Positions 16,160 to 26,283 of a stretch of 64,000 bases of DNA are shown here, one piece after another. The notes below the pieces were generated by a model, which saw only the letters and a program-made list of their open reading frames with translations, had not been told where the DNA came from and did no database searches. Source of the DNA: an uncultured Coriobacteriales bacterium. GTDB lineage: Bacteria; Actinomycetota; Coriobacteriia; Coriobacteriales; UMGS124. The position numbers and the translations under genes are program-made. Positions within the stretch are counted from its first letter, which is position 1; the number at the start of each line of letters is the position of its first letter. Location: positions 1 through 64,000 of the forward strand of contig CAKUFZ010000005.1 of assembly GCA_934654475.1 (NCBI GenBank), given 5' to 3'.

Positions 16160-16933
16160 ATGTCTACCATCAACGAAAAGCTTCACTTGGCCCAGCAGAT
16201 TCTGGGCTACCAGTTCATGGACACCCAGCTTCTGCGCAGCGCAATCACGCACCCCTCCGCCGTGGAGAACAAGCCGGTCACCGCAGGCTACGAGCGCCTC
16301 GAGTTCCTCGGCGACTCGGTTGTGGGCTTTTTGGTCGCCGACGAGATCTTTCGCAAGTTCCCCGACATCGACGAGGGCGGCCTCACGCGCCTCAAGGTGT
16401 CCATCATCTCGGGCGAGACCCTCTCGAAGGTCGCCCATGAGCGCGGCTTCGAAGACATCATCATCATGGGCCTTTCCGAGAAGGGCACGGGGGCCCGCGG
16501 CATGCATTCTGCCTTGGAGAACGTCTACGAGGCCGTGACGGGCGCCATCTTCATCGACGGCGGCCTTGAGCCTGCCAGGCGTTGGGTGCTCGACACCCTC
16601 GGCCCCCTCATGGTTGCGGGCCGTGCGCTTCCCAAGGAGAACCCCAAGTCGCTGCTGCAGGAGAAGACCCAGGCACAGTTCCGCGAAGCTCCTCGCTACG
16701 AGCTTATCAGCGTGGGCGGCCCGGCCCATGTTCCTGTGTTTACCTGCGACTGCCTGCTTGGCGAGCGCCATGTCGGACGCGGCGTGGGCTCCTCCAAGAA
16801 GGAGGCCGAGGCTGCAGCCGCCCAGGAGGCGCTCAAGAACCTTGGTTACGTCAAGGTCGCAGGCACCGACGAGTCTCCTGTCGTCGAGGACCTCGACGCG
16901 CAGGGCGATGCGAGCCCTACGGACGGGGAGTAG
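16160..16933 (+). CDS. rnc: ribonuclease III
   Basis: Double-strand-specific endoribonuclease for rRNA and mRNA processing. The 257-residue protein has the signature ERLEFLGDSVVGFLVADE (about residues 45-62) and the second catalytic region ALENVYEAVTGAIFID. The C-terminal dsRNA-binding domain ends SKKEAEAAAAQEALKNLGY. The last ~30 residues are an acidic disordered tail. It sits directly before smc (3-base gap). The long hairpin elements elsewhere in this window would be natural substrates (inference). Confidence 0.96.
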   Translation: MSTINEKLHLAQQILGYQFMDTQLLRSAITHPSAVENKPVTAGYERLEFLGDSVVGFLVADEIFRKFPDIDEGGLTRLKVSIISGETLSKVAHERGFEDIIIMGLSEKGTGARGMHSALENVYEAVTGAIFIDGGLEPARRWVLDTLGPLMVAGRALPKENPKSLLQEKTQAQFREAPRYELISVGGPAHVPVFTCDCLLGERHVGRGVGSSKKEAEAAAAQEALKNLGYVKVAGTDESPVVEDLDAQGDASPTDGE

Positions 16934-16936
16934 CCG

Positions 16937-19900
16937 GTGTATCTCAAGTCGCTCACCCTCAAGGGATTCAAATCGTTCGCAGACAGGGCGCATATGGTGT
17001 TCGAGCCGGGACTCACGGTTATCGTGGGCCCCAACGGCTCGGGCAAGTCCAACGTCAGCGACGCCATCCGCTGGGTCCTGGGCGAGCAGAGCGCCAAGCA
17101 GTTGCGCGGCGCCGCGATGGAGGACGTGGTCTTTGCGGGCTCCTCGGCGCGCAAGCCGGTGGGCATGGCCGAGGTTGATTTGACGCTCGACAATTCCGAT
17201 CACGTGTTGCCCGTCGACTTCGAGGAGGTCGTGGTCACCCGCCGCATGTACCGCTCCGGCGAGAGCGAGTACCTCATCAACGGTGCCCCTGCCCGCTTGC
17301 TCGACATCACCGACATCCTGCACGACACGGGTCTGGGCAAGGAGACGCACTCCATCATCGGTCAGGGCAAGCTTGACTCCATCCTTGCCAGCAAGCCTGA
17401 GGAGCGCCGCGCCCTCATCGAGGAAGCGGCGGGCATCTCCAAGCACAAGCGTCGCCGTGAGCGCTCGCTCAAGCGTCTGGAAAGCATGGAGAGCCACCTG
17501 CAGCGCGTCCTCGACGTGCAGAAAGAGGTCTCCCGCCAGCTCAAGCCCCTGGAGCGCCAGGTTGACAAGGCCAAACGTGCCTCAGAGATTTCCGAGCGCG
17601 CACGAGAGCTGCGCTGCATCCTCGCTGTGGACGACCTGCGTCGCCTGCAGGCCCGTTGGGACGAGGTGCAGCGTGCCGAACGCGAGCGTTCCTCGGAGCG
17701 TGACGTGACCAACGCTGTGGTGGCTCAGCGCACCCAAGAGCTCGACAACCTGCGATTGCTGCTTGAGGAAAAAGGCATCTTCGCCGGCGACCTGTCTGAG
17801 CAGCGCCGCCGCGCCCAGCTTATCTGTGAGAAGCTTGAGGGTTCGTTGCGCCTTCTCGACGAGAAGGGCCGCAGCATGGCTCAGCGTACGAGCCAGCTTT
17901 CCTCGCTCGTTGCCGATGACGAGGCTCGCGGCAAGCAGATTCTCGAAGAGTGCGAGCGAGCTCGTGTTGACTACGACGAGGCCATGGCGGCGCTCAAGAC
18001 GCTGCGCGAGCGTTCCGGCGAGACGAAGCAGGCGGTGGATGCCGCGCGCAAGGTGCGACGCAAGGCCGAGGAGGAACTCGACCGCGCCCGTTCAAACTAC
18101 CGCTCCACTCAGCGCGACCGCGACATGTGCGCCGTGGCGCTTGCCAAGGCGCAGGACGCCGTAAAGAACGCCGAGGTACAAGACGGAATCTTTGCCACGC
18201 GCGCCGATCAGCTCGACGAGACCATCACCCAGCTTGCCTCGCAGCTTTCCCAGGCTGCAGAGAAGCTCGACACGTGTCGGACGGCCATTGAGGCGGCGCG
18301 TCGCGAGCAGGAGTCCGCGGCCATCGCGTTCAGACAGGCCAAGGACGCCCTTGGAGCTGCTCAGGCAGAAGCTGCCGAGGCCCAGCGCGCCTTGGCAAGT
18401 GCTGAGGCGCGTGCGAGTGCTGCCCGAGAGACGGTCATGCAGGCTGAGAACTCCGTGCCGCTCGCCAAGCGTTTGTGCTCCGACGCGGCCGCGAAAGCTT
18501 GCGCAGCCAGGACGAGCGAGGTCCTCAACGTTCCCGGCGAGCTCGAAGGCCTGGTCGAGCGCCTTCTGGGTGACGGTCTTACCGGCTTTGTGGTCGAGGG
18601 CGCCCAGGGCCTCGTCAGTCTGGGTCAGGCGGCCCAGCGCCTTGCGGCAGACTCTGCCGGCACCATCCATATCGTCGAGGCGGCTTTTGAAGCCCCGCAG
18701 CCCGAAGGTGAGGGCGTGCCCGGCTATCGTCTGCTCGACCGCGTCTCGACTCGCCCTGGATTCGAGTCGGTGGCACATGCCTATCTGCAGGACGTCTGGG
18801 TGGTGGGCAGCGTCGAGGAGGCGTGCCGTGCCGCGGCCCTTTTCCCGCAGCTGCGCTTTGCCACGCCCGACGGCGCCGTTGCCTCCCGAGGCGGTCTGCT
18901 CGATGTGGGGAAGGTCGGCTCAAACTCGCAGAGCCTGTTTGAGCGCCGTCGCGTGCTTTCGGAGCTTGAGGAGGGCCTGCCTCGCCTGCGCGAGGACCTT
19001 GCCTCGGCGCGTGCGGCTCAAGAGGCGGCGGAGGCCCAGCTTTCCCAGGCGCGCGATGCTCAGGCAAACGCCTCCACCCAGGTGGCTCGCCTTACTGGCG
19101 AGGAGCGTTCCTGCACCTCCGAGGTTGCGCGCCTTGAAAAGGCGTGTGCGGCAAGCAAAGCCGAGCTCGAGGGCGTGAACAAGAAGCGCGAGGAGGCTCG
19201 CGAGAAGTCCAAGCAAGCCTTCACTGAGCTTACCCGTCAGCAGGAGCGTCTCAACCTGCTTGTCAAAATGCTTGAGGACGCCGAGTCGCTGCGCATCCAG
19301 CTTGAGGAGGCGTTCGATGACGCGCGCCGCTCTGAGCGCCTGGCGCATGAGGACGCCAACAGCGTGCAGCTTGAGCTTGCCCGCGTGCAGGAGCGCTCGA
19401 ACTCCCTGCAGCGCGGCAACGATCGGCTCGAGCGCGAAGGCGCCGAGTTGGCGCAGCGCATCACGGAGTCCCGTGCAAGCCTGCGCACCCTCAAGGTGAC
19501 CTCGCAGCGCGTCGAGCCCCTGCGTGCCAAGATCACGGCGCTCCTGGAAGCGGCCCGCGCCGTGGGCGTCACGCTCAACGACCGAGCCAGCCTTGCCGAG
19601 GCCGACTCCGCGCAGATCAAGGAGACGATCGACGCTGCCAAGGCGGCCGTGACCCAGGCTGAGGAGGCGCGCACCCGCGCCACGTCGGCCCTGGCCGATA
19701 TCCGTGTGCAGAAGGGCCGCCTGGAGGTTCAGGTGGACCAGGCGGTGAAGTCCATCACCTCGCAGCCTGGCGTCGTGCTCGAAGAGGCGCTTGAGCTTCC
19801 CGAGCCCGAGGACCGCGAGGCCGATGCGCGCGAGCTTCAGCGCCTCGAGCGTCAGCTTGCCGAGATCGGTCCTGTCAACCAGGTCGCTTTCGACGAATAC

Positions 19901-20464
19901 GAGACCCTCAAGGCCCGTTCGGACTACCTGTCTGCCCAGGTCGAGGATTTGCAGCATGCCCGCAGCGACCTGCGCAAGATTCTCGCGGCCATCGACCGCA
20001 AGATGCGCGACGGTTTCCTCGAGGCCTTCGACACGGTCAACAAGAACTTCGGCGAGATGTTTGGCCTGCTCTTCCCGGGTGGTCAGGGTCATTTGGAGAT
20101 GACCGACCCCGAGGACCCCTCCTCCACCGGTATTGAGGTCGTTGCCCAGCCCCGTGGCAAGCGCGTCACGAAGATGTCGTTGCTGTCGGGCGGTGAGCGC
20201 TCGCTCACGGCATTGGGCCTGCTCTTCGCCGTGTACAAGACCCGTTCGGTTCCCTTCTATGTGCTCGACGAGGTGGAAGCCGCCCTTGACGACTCCAACC
20301 TCGACAGGCTGCTGGGCGCCATCGAGCGCCTGCGCACGAACACGCAGCTCATTGTCATCTCCCACCAGAGGCGTACCATGGAGGCCGCCGACGTGCTCTA
20401 CGGTGTCTCGATGAAGTCCGACGGTGTCAGTCAGGTAATTTCTCAGAAGCTCGAACGCAAGTAG
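16937..20464 (+). CDS. smc: chromosome segregation protein SMC
   Basis: A 1175-residue condensin ATPase that organises the chromosome with ScpA/ScpB. Walker A is GPNGSGKSNVSDAIRWVLGE (near residue 32). Two long coiled coils flank a hinge around residues 500-660 (GELEGLVERLLGDGLTGFVVE). The C-terminal head has the ABC signature LLSGGERSLTALGLLFA and Walker B FYVLDEVEAALDDSN. The GTG start at 16937 follows GGACGGGGAG and gives the usual VYLKSLTLKGFKSFA opening. ftsY follows after 19 bases. Confidence 0.97.
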   Translation: MYLKSLTLKGFKSFADRAHMVFEPGLTVIVGPNGSGKSNVSDAIRWVLGEQSAKQLRGAAMEDVVFAGSSARKPVGMAEVDLTLDNSDHVLPVDFEEVVVTRRMYRSGESEYLINGAPARLLDITDILHDTGLGKETHSIIGQGKLDSILASKPEERRALIEEAAGISKHKRRRERSLKRLESMESHLQRVLDVQKEVSRQLKPLERQVDKAKRASEISERARELRCILAVDDLRRLQARWDEVQRAERERSSERDVTNAVVAQRTQELDNLRLLLEEKGIFAGDLSEQRRRAQLICEKLEGSLRLLDEKGRSMAQRTSQLSSLVADDEARGKQILEECERARVDYDEAMAALKTLRERSGETKQAVDAARKVRRKAEEELDRARSNYRSTQRDRDMCAVALAKAQDAVKNAEVQDGIFATRADQLDETITQLASQLSQAAEKLDTCRTAIEAARREQESAAIAFRQAKDALGAAQAEAAEAQRALASAEARASAARETVMQAENSVPLAKRLCSDAAAKACAARTSEVLNVPGELEGLVERLLGDGLTGFVVEGAQGLVSLGQAAQRLAADSAGTIHIVEAAFEAPQPEGEGVPGYRLLDRVSTRPGFESVAHAYLQDVWVVGSVEEACRAAALFPQLRFATPDGAVASRGGLLDVGKVGSNSQSLFERRRVLSELEEGLPRLREDLASARAAQEAAEAQLSQARDAQANASTQVARLTGEERSCTSEVARLEKACAASKAELEGVNKKREEAREKSKQAFTELTRQQERLNLLVKMLEDAESLRIQLEEAFDDARRSERLAHEDANSVQLELARVQERSNSLQRGNDRLEREGAELAQRITESRASLRTLKVTSQRVEPLRAKITALLEAARAVGVTLNDRASLAEADSAQIKETIDAAKAAVTQAEEARTRATSALADIRVQKGRLEVQVDQAVKSITSQPGVVLEEALELPEPEDREADARELQRLERQLAEIGPVNQVAFDEYETLKARSDYLSAQVEDLQHARSDLRKILAAIDRKMRDGFLEAFDTVNKNFGEMFGLLFPGGQGHLEMTDPEDPSSTGIEVVAQPRGKRVTKMSLLSGGERSLTALGLLFAVYKTRSVPFYVLDEVEAALDDSNLDRLLGAIERLRTNTQLIVISHQRRTMEAADVLYGVSMKSDGVSQVISQKLERK

Positions 20465-20483
20465 CGAAAGGCGGTGTGGCCGC

Positions 20484-21398
20484 ATGGGTTGGTTCCAACG
20501 GCTCTCAGAGGGCCTCAACAAGACGAGGAAGAAGATTTCCGGCGAGCTCAACGTGCTCTTCGAGATTGGACCGCAGGTAGGCGACGAGTTTTGGGACGAC
20601 CTTGAGGCGACCCTGCTTATGGCCGACATCGGCGTGGGCGCCACCGACCAGGTTGTCACGCGTCTGCGCGAGCGTTCCCAGCGCGAGTCGCTCACTGGCG
20701 TGCGCGAGGTCAAGGAAGCGCTTGTGGAGCTTCTTGCCGAGGCGTTCACGCAGGCCGAGTCCGACCCCATAGCCGCCAACCCTTCGTGCGTGCTCTTTGT
20801 GGGCGTCAACGGTGCGGGTAAGACCACCACGGTGGGCAAGATTGCATCCGAGGCCAAGCAGCTGGGTCGCAAGCCCATCATCGGCAGTGCAGACACCTTC
20901 CGCGCCGCTGCCATTGAGCAGCTTGAGGTTTGGGGCGAGCGCGCCAACGTCGAGGTCATCAAGCGCGAGCGCGGTGCCGACCCGGCGAGCGTGTGCTACG
21001 ACACCATCGAGGCAGCCGAGCGCACGGGAGCTGACCTCGTGCTCATCGACACGGCGGGGCGCCTGCACACCTCCACCGATTTGCTGCACGAGCTGGGCAA
21101 GGTCGTGCAGGTCACGAGGAAGCGCGCGGGCATGCCTGTCTCGGTGGTTCTCGTCATCGACTCCACCACGGGTCAAAACGGCCTCAACCAGGCAAAGGAG
21201 TTCAACCGTGCCCTGGGCCTGGACGGTGTCATCATGACGAAGCTCGACGGCACGGCGAAGGGCGGCATCGCGCTTGCGGTCAGCCACGACCTGGGCCTTC
21301 CCATCCTGCGCGTCGGCGTGGGCGAGTCCATCGAGGACCTGCGCCCCTTCGACGCCCATGAGTTCGCGCGCGCCCTCATTACGGGCGAGGAGGAGTAA
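20484..21398 (+). CDS. ftsY: signal recognition particle receptor FtsY
   Basis: SRP receptor GTPase for cotranslational membrane protein targeting. At 304 residues it is a short form that lacks the long acidic A domain and begins directly with an NG-type module (MGWFQRLSEGLNKTRKKISG). GTPase motifs: GVNGAGKTTTVGKIA, DTFRAAAIEQL, DTAGRLHTSTDLL, TKLDGTAKGG, and the closing GVGESIEDLRPFD. The N-terminal amphipathic helix probably provides membrane contact. It lies between smc and ffh, with 6 bases to ffh. Confidence 0.96.
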   Translation: MGWFQRLSEGLNKTRKKISGELNVLFEIGPQVGDEFWDDLEATLLMADIGVGATDQVVTRLRERSQRESLTGVREVKEALVELLAEAFTQAESDPIAANPSCVLFVGVNGAGKTTTVGKIASEAKQLGRKPIIGSADTFRAAAIEQLEVWGERANVEVIKRERGADPASVCYDTIEAAERTGADLVLIDTAGRLHTSTDLLHELGKVVQVTRKRAGMPVSVVLVIDSTTGQNGLNQAKEFNRALGLDGVIMTKLDGTAKGGIALAVSHDLGLPILRVGVGESIEDLRPFDAHEFARALITGEEE

Positions 21399-21404
21399 GC
21401 CACC

Positions 21405-22850
21405 ATGGCAATGTTTGAGAGCCTTTCTAATCGCCTGCAAGACACCTTCGAGGGCCTGCGCGGCAAGGGAAAGCTGAATGAAGCCGACATCGATGCGGCG
21501 ATGCGCGAAGTGCGCATGGCCTTGCTTGAGGCCGACGTCAACTTCAAGGTCGTCAAGGAGTTTGTCGCCAAGTGCAAGGCCCGCTGCCTGACCAGCGAGG
21601 TGCTCGAATCGCTGTCGCCTGCGCAGAACGTCGTTAAGATTGTGCTCGATGAGCTCACGGAACTCCTCGGCTCTACGGAGAGCCGCCTGGTGCTCACGAG
21701 CCGCATCCCCAACGTCATCATGCTTGTGGGTCTGCAGGGCTCGGGTAAGACGACGGCTGCGGCCAAGCTTGCCCTGCTGCTCAAGTCCCAGGGCCATGCG
21801 CCCCTGCTCGCAGCCTGCGACGTGTATCGTCCCGCCGCTGCCGATCAGCTTGAGACGCTTGGCGGCGAGCTTGGCGTCAAGGTCTACCGCGGCGACGGCA
21901 AGCATCCCGTCGACATTGCCAAGGGTGCCATCCGCGCTGCAATCGACGACATGAAGGATGTCGTCATCGTCGACACCGCGGGTCGCTTGCAAATCGACGA
22001 GACGATGATGAAGGAGGCCGCCGACATCAAGGCGGCCGTCAAGCCCGACCAGATCCTTATGGTCGTGGACTCCATGACCGGCCAGGACATCGTCAACGTC
22101 GTCCAGGTATTTGCCGAGCGTGTCGACTTCGACGGTGTCATCATGACCAAGCTCGACGGTGACTCGCGCGGCGGCGGTGCCCTGTCGGTGCGCAGCGTCA
22201 CCGGCAAGCCCATCAAGTTCATCTCCACCGGCGAGAAGCCCGACCAGTTCCAGGTGTTCTACCCCGAGCGTATGGCTCGCCGCATCCTGGGCATGGGCGA
22301 CATGATCTCCATCATCGAGAAGGCCCAGCAGCAGGTTGACGAGGAGCAGGCCCAGGCCGCCGAGCGCATGCTCAACCAGGGTCTCACCTTCGACGACTTC
22401 CTTATGCAGATGAAGTCGATCAAGAAGATGGGCGGTTTCACTTCGATTCTGTCCGCGCTTCCCGGCGGCGACCGCCTCATGCAGAAGGCCGATGGGCAGA
22501 TCGACGACTCCATCATGGACAAGACCGAGGCCATCATCATGTCCATGACCAAAGAGGAGCGCGCCAAGCCCCGCATCATCAACGGCAGCCGCCGTGCCCG
22601 TATTGCCAAGGGTGCAGGCGTCGAGGTCTACGACGTCAACAGTCTCATCAAGCAGTTCGATCAGATGAACAAGATGATGAGCAAGTTGCGCTCGGCCAGC
22701 AATCAGCCTCAGGGTAAAGGTAAGGGTAAGGGTAAGAACAAAGGTCGCAACAGCATGAAGTCGCTGGGCCGCATGATGGGCGGCTTGGGCGGCATGAACC
22801 CGGGGGATATGGCGCAGATGCAGAAAATGATGCGCGATATGATGAAGTAG
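21405..22850 (+). CDS. ffh: signal recognition particle protein Ffh
   Basis: The 54-kDa SRP subunit, which binds signal sequences and 4.5S RNA. The 481-residue protein has an N domain, a G domain with GLQGSGKTTAAAKLA, DTAGRLQIDE and TKLDGDSRGGGALS, and a methionine-rich M domain from MARRILGMGDMISIIEKAQ to the end. Near the C-terminus is a short Gly-Lys repeat (KGKGKGKNKG), then MMGGLGGMNPGDMAQMQKM. The common downstream neighbours rpsP-rimM-trmD are absent; a hairpin repeat array follows instead. Confidence 0.96.
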   Translation: MAMFESLSNRLQDTFEGLRGKGKLNEADIDAAMREVRMALLEADVNFKVVKEFVAKCKARCLTSEVLESLSPAQNVVKIVLDELTELLGSTESRLVLTSRIPNVIMLVGLQGSGKTTAAAKLALLLKSQGHAPLLAACDVYRPAAADQLETLGGELGVKVYRGDGKHPVDIAKGAIRAAIDDMKDVVIVDTAGRLQIDETMMKEAADIKAAVKPDQILMVVDSMTGQDIVNVVQVFAERVDFDGVIMTKLDGDSRGGGALSVRSVTGKPIKFISTGEKPDQFQVFYPERMARRILGMGDMISIIEKAQQQVDEEQAQAAERMLNQGLTFDDFLMQMKSIKKMGGFTSILSALPGGDRLMQKADGQIDDSIMDKTEAIIMSMTKEERAKPRIINGSRRARIAKGAGVEVYDVNSLIKQFDQMNKMMSKLRSASNQPQGKGKGKGKNKGRNSMKSLGRMMGGLGGMNPGDMAQMQKMMRDMMK

Positions 22851-22860
22851 GGCTCCCGGA

Positions 22861-22959
22861 GGGGCGCCGCATTGCCTCAGTGCTCAGACAGTCCTCGCAA
22901 TAAGGCCGCTCATGCGGCCTTATTGCTGCGGAACTGCGCCTGAGGCAAAGCGGCGCCCC
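22861..22959 (+). repeat. long hairpin element, copy 1 of tandem array
   Basis: A 99-base element just after ffh. The outer stem GGGGCGCCGC...GCCTCAG pairs with CTGAGGC...GCGGCGCCCC. An asymmetric internal loop has the 5' strand TGCTCAGACAGTCCTCG and the 3' strand CTGCGGAACTGCGC. The inner stem CAATAAGGCCG pairs perfectly with CGGCCTTATTG. There is no T-run and no coding capacity. The following 69 bases (up to 23028) contain a conserved spacer with GATCGGTTGAGGGCCTAAGGG that recurs after copy 2. Confidence 0.85.
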
Positions 22960-23028
22960 AGCGCGCGACGGCATCATGATCGGTTGAGGGCCTAAGGGCA
23001 GGGGCTTGCGGGACAGCGGGGTTCACGG

Positions 23029-23127
23029 GGCTCCGCGACGTTCCTCAGTGCTCAGACAGTCCTCGCATTAAGGCCACTTGGGCGGCCTTAATGCTGCGGA
23101 ACTGCGCCTGAGGAACATCGCGGAGCC
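23029..23127 (+). repeat. long hairpin element, copy 2 of tandem array
   Basis: Same architecture and length as copy 1. The outer stem GGCTCCGCGA..GTTCCTCAG pairs with CTGAGGAAC..TCGCGGAGCC; the identical internal-loop strands TGCTCAGACAGTCCTCG and CTGCGGAACTGCGC are present; the inner stem CATTAAGGCC pairs with GGCCTTAATG. The changes between copies 1 and 2 keep pairing on both sides of the stems. Confidence 0.85.
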
Positions 23128-23195
23128 TTGCACGCTGCTGCGCATGATCGGTTGAGGGCCTAAGGGAGGGGCTTGCTGGAGTGCGGGGTTCACGG

Positions 23196-23294
23196 GGCTC
23201 CGCGGTGTTCCTCAGTGCTCGGACGGTTCTCGCAATAAAGCCCCACGGGCAGTCTTAATACTGCGGAACTGCGCCTGAGGAACATCGTGGAGCC
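23196..23294 (+). repeat. long hairpin element, copy 3 of tandem array (partly decayed)
   Basis: The third 99-base unit, 167 bases after copy 2. The outer stem GGCTCCGCGGTGTTCCTCAG pairs with CTGAGGAACATCGTGGAGCC. The internal-loop strand has drifted (TGCTCGGACGGTTCTCG) and the inner stem is imperfect. The downstream stretch 23295-23460 holds no recognisable gene or further copy. Confidence 0.8.
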
Positions 23295-23460
23295 TTGCAC
23301 GCTGCTATGCCATGAGTGGCTTGAAGTTCAAAGGTATGGCGCATGCGGGATGGTGTTCGAAAAAATGCGGTTGCTTAATCTGTCGTTTGCTCAAGTATGG
23401 GTTGAGGGTAACAATTCGGCGGATAGAAGTCGCCTATAAAGCTTAAGTTTAGAGTTATGG

Positions 23461-24177
23461 ATGAGAGTGGGGTGCGTGGGCGTGACTAAGGGATGTGTGC
23501 CGGTGCAGGGGGTCATTTTTGACTGTGATGGGACGCTCATGGACACCATGGGGCTGTGGCTGGAGGTTGAAGACCAACTGGCGGCGCGTGTGGGGCATGT
23601 GTTCAGCGCCTCCGAGCAGGACATGATGCGCACGCTCACCATATCCGAGACGGGGGAGTACCTGCACGGCGAGTTGGGCATTCTGGGGTCGGCCCAGGAG
23701 GTTGTCGACGAGATCAATCGTCTGGCACGCGACTACTATGCCACCCGGGCAACGTTGAAACCCGGCGTGTTTGAGTTTGTGAGCGAGCTGCATCGTCGTG
23801 GTATCCCATGTGCCATTGCCTCCTCAAGTCCGCATACCTTGCTTGACCCCGGCGTCGATCACACGGGGCTCGCTGATTTGCTTGTGGCCGTTGTCTCGAC
23901 TGATGACGTTCAGGCTTCCAAGCGTGAGCCTGCGGTATACGACCGTGCACGCGAGCTGCTTGGCTCGGACCTTGATGCCACATGGGTGTTCGAGGATGGT
24001 TCGTACACGTTTGCAACGACGGTGCCCGCCGGCTATCGCACCGTCGGGGTGTATGACTGCGATGAGTCGGGCACGTTCGAGGAACTTTCGCGCCTCGCCG
24101 ACGTGGCCGTCCGCAGTTTCGAGGAGCTTGACGTCGACATGTTCCTGGCGGGGGAGTATGCCAAAGCCCGTGCATAG
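23461..24177 (+). CDS. HAD-superfamily hydrolase (beta-phosphoglucomutase/phosphatase-like)
   Basis: A 238-residue haloacid dehalogenase phosphatase of the DhaF/YcjU type. The nucleophile motif is VIFDCDGTLMDTMG (both Asp present), motif II is CAIASSSPHTLL, and an acidic motif VFEDGSYTFATTVPAGYRTVGV gives the metal site. A helical cap lies between (LEVEDQLAARVGH..). The substrate cannot be deduced. The start is unsure: ATG 23461 has no clear Shine-Dalgarno, and GTG codons at 23470-23482 (MTKGCVPVQGVIFDCDG) are good alternatives. It is preceded by the non-coding repeat array and followed by ftsH. Confidence 0.85.
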   Translation: MRVGCVGVTKGCVPVQGVIFDCDGTLMDTMGLWLEVEDQLAARVGHVFSASEQDMMRTLTISETGEYLHGELGILGSAQEVVDEINRLARDYYATRATLKPGVFEFVSELHRRGIPCAIASSSPHTLLDPGVDHTGLADLLVAVVSTDDVQASKREPAVYDRARELLGSDLDATWVFEDGSYTFATTVPAGYRTVGVYDCDESGTFEELSRLADVAVRSFEELDVDMFLAGEYAKARA

Positions 24178-24326
24178 CTTCTTGCAGCGCGAGAGCCCAA
24201 TGGAACTGTGCCCGCCCTTTCAGTCGCCGCTCAAGAATGTGGATTAGAGGATGGCGGTCTTTTGGATTCGCCTGCAGGGTACAAGGGCACGGACACGCAT
24301 AGAGACTGGGGAGGAGCCTTAGCCTT

Positions 24327-26195
<1,869 letters not shown>

Positions 26196-26208
26196 AGGTC
26201 ATACAATG

Positions 26209-26255
26209 GGCGGATGTGTTTGGTAGATGCGAATCTGCCGCACATCCGCCTTTTT
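26209..26255 (+). terminator. intrinsic terminator after ftsH
   Basis: GGCGGATGTG (26209-26218) pairs with CACATCCGCC (26241-26250). An inner GGTAGAT/ATCTGCC pairing extends the stem, and TTTTT follows. Confidence 0.9.
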
Positions 26256-26283
26256 CGTATAGCTGGGGGAGCCATTGCCACGC

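Noticed and set aside
22861..22959. Hairpin elements as ordinary intrinsic terminators
   Set aside because: No T-run follows any copy, the stems are far longer than terminators, and conserved loop sequences lie inside the stem.
22861..23294. CRISPR array
   Set aside because: Only three units, each 99 bases and internally palindromic, with spacers similar to each other and no cas genes nearby.
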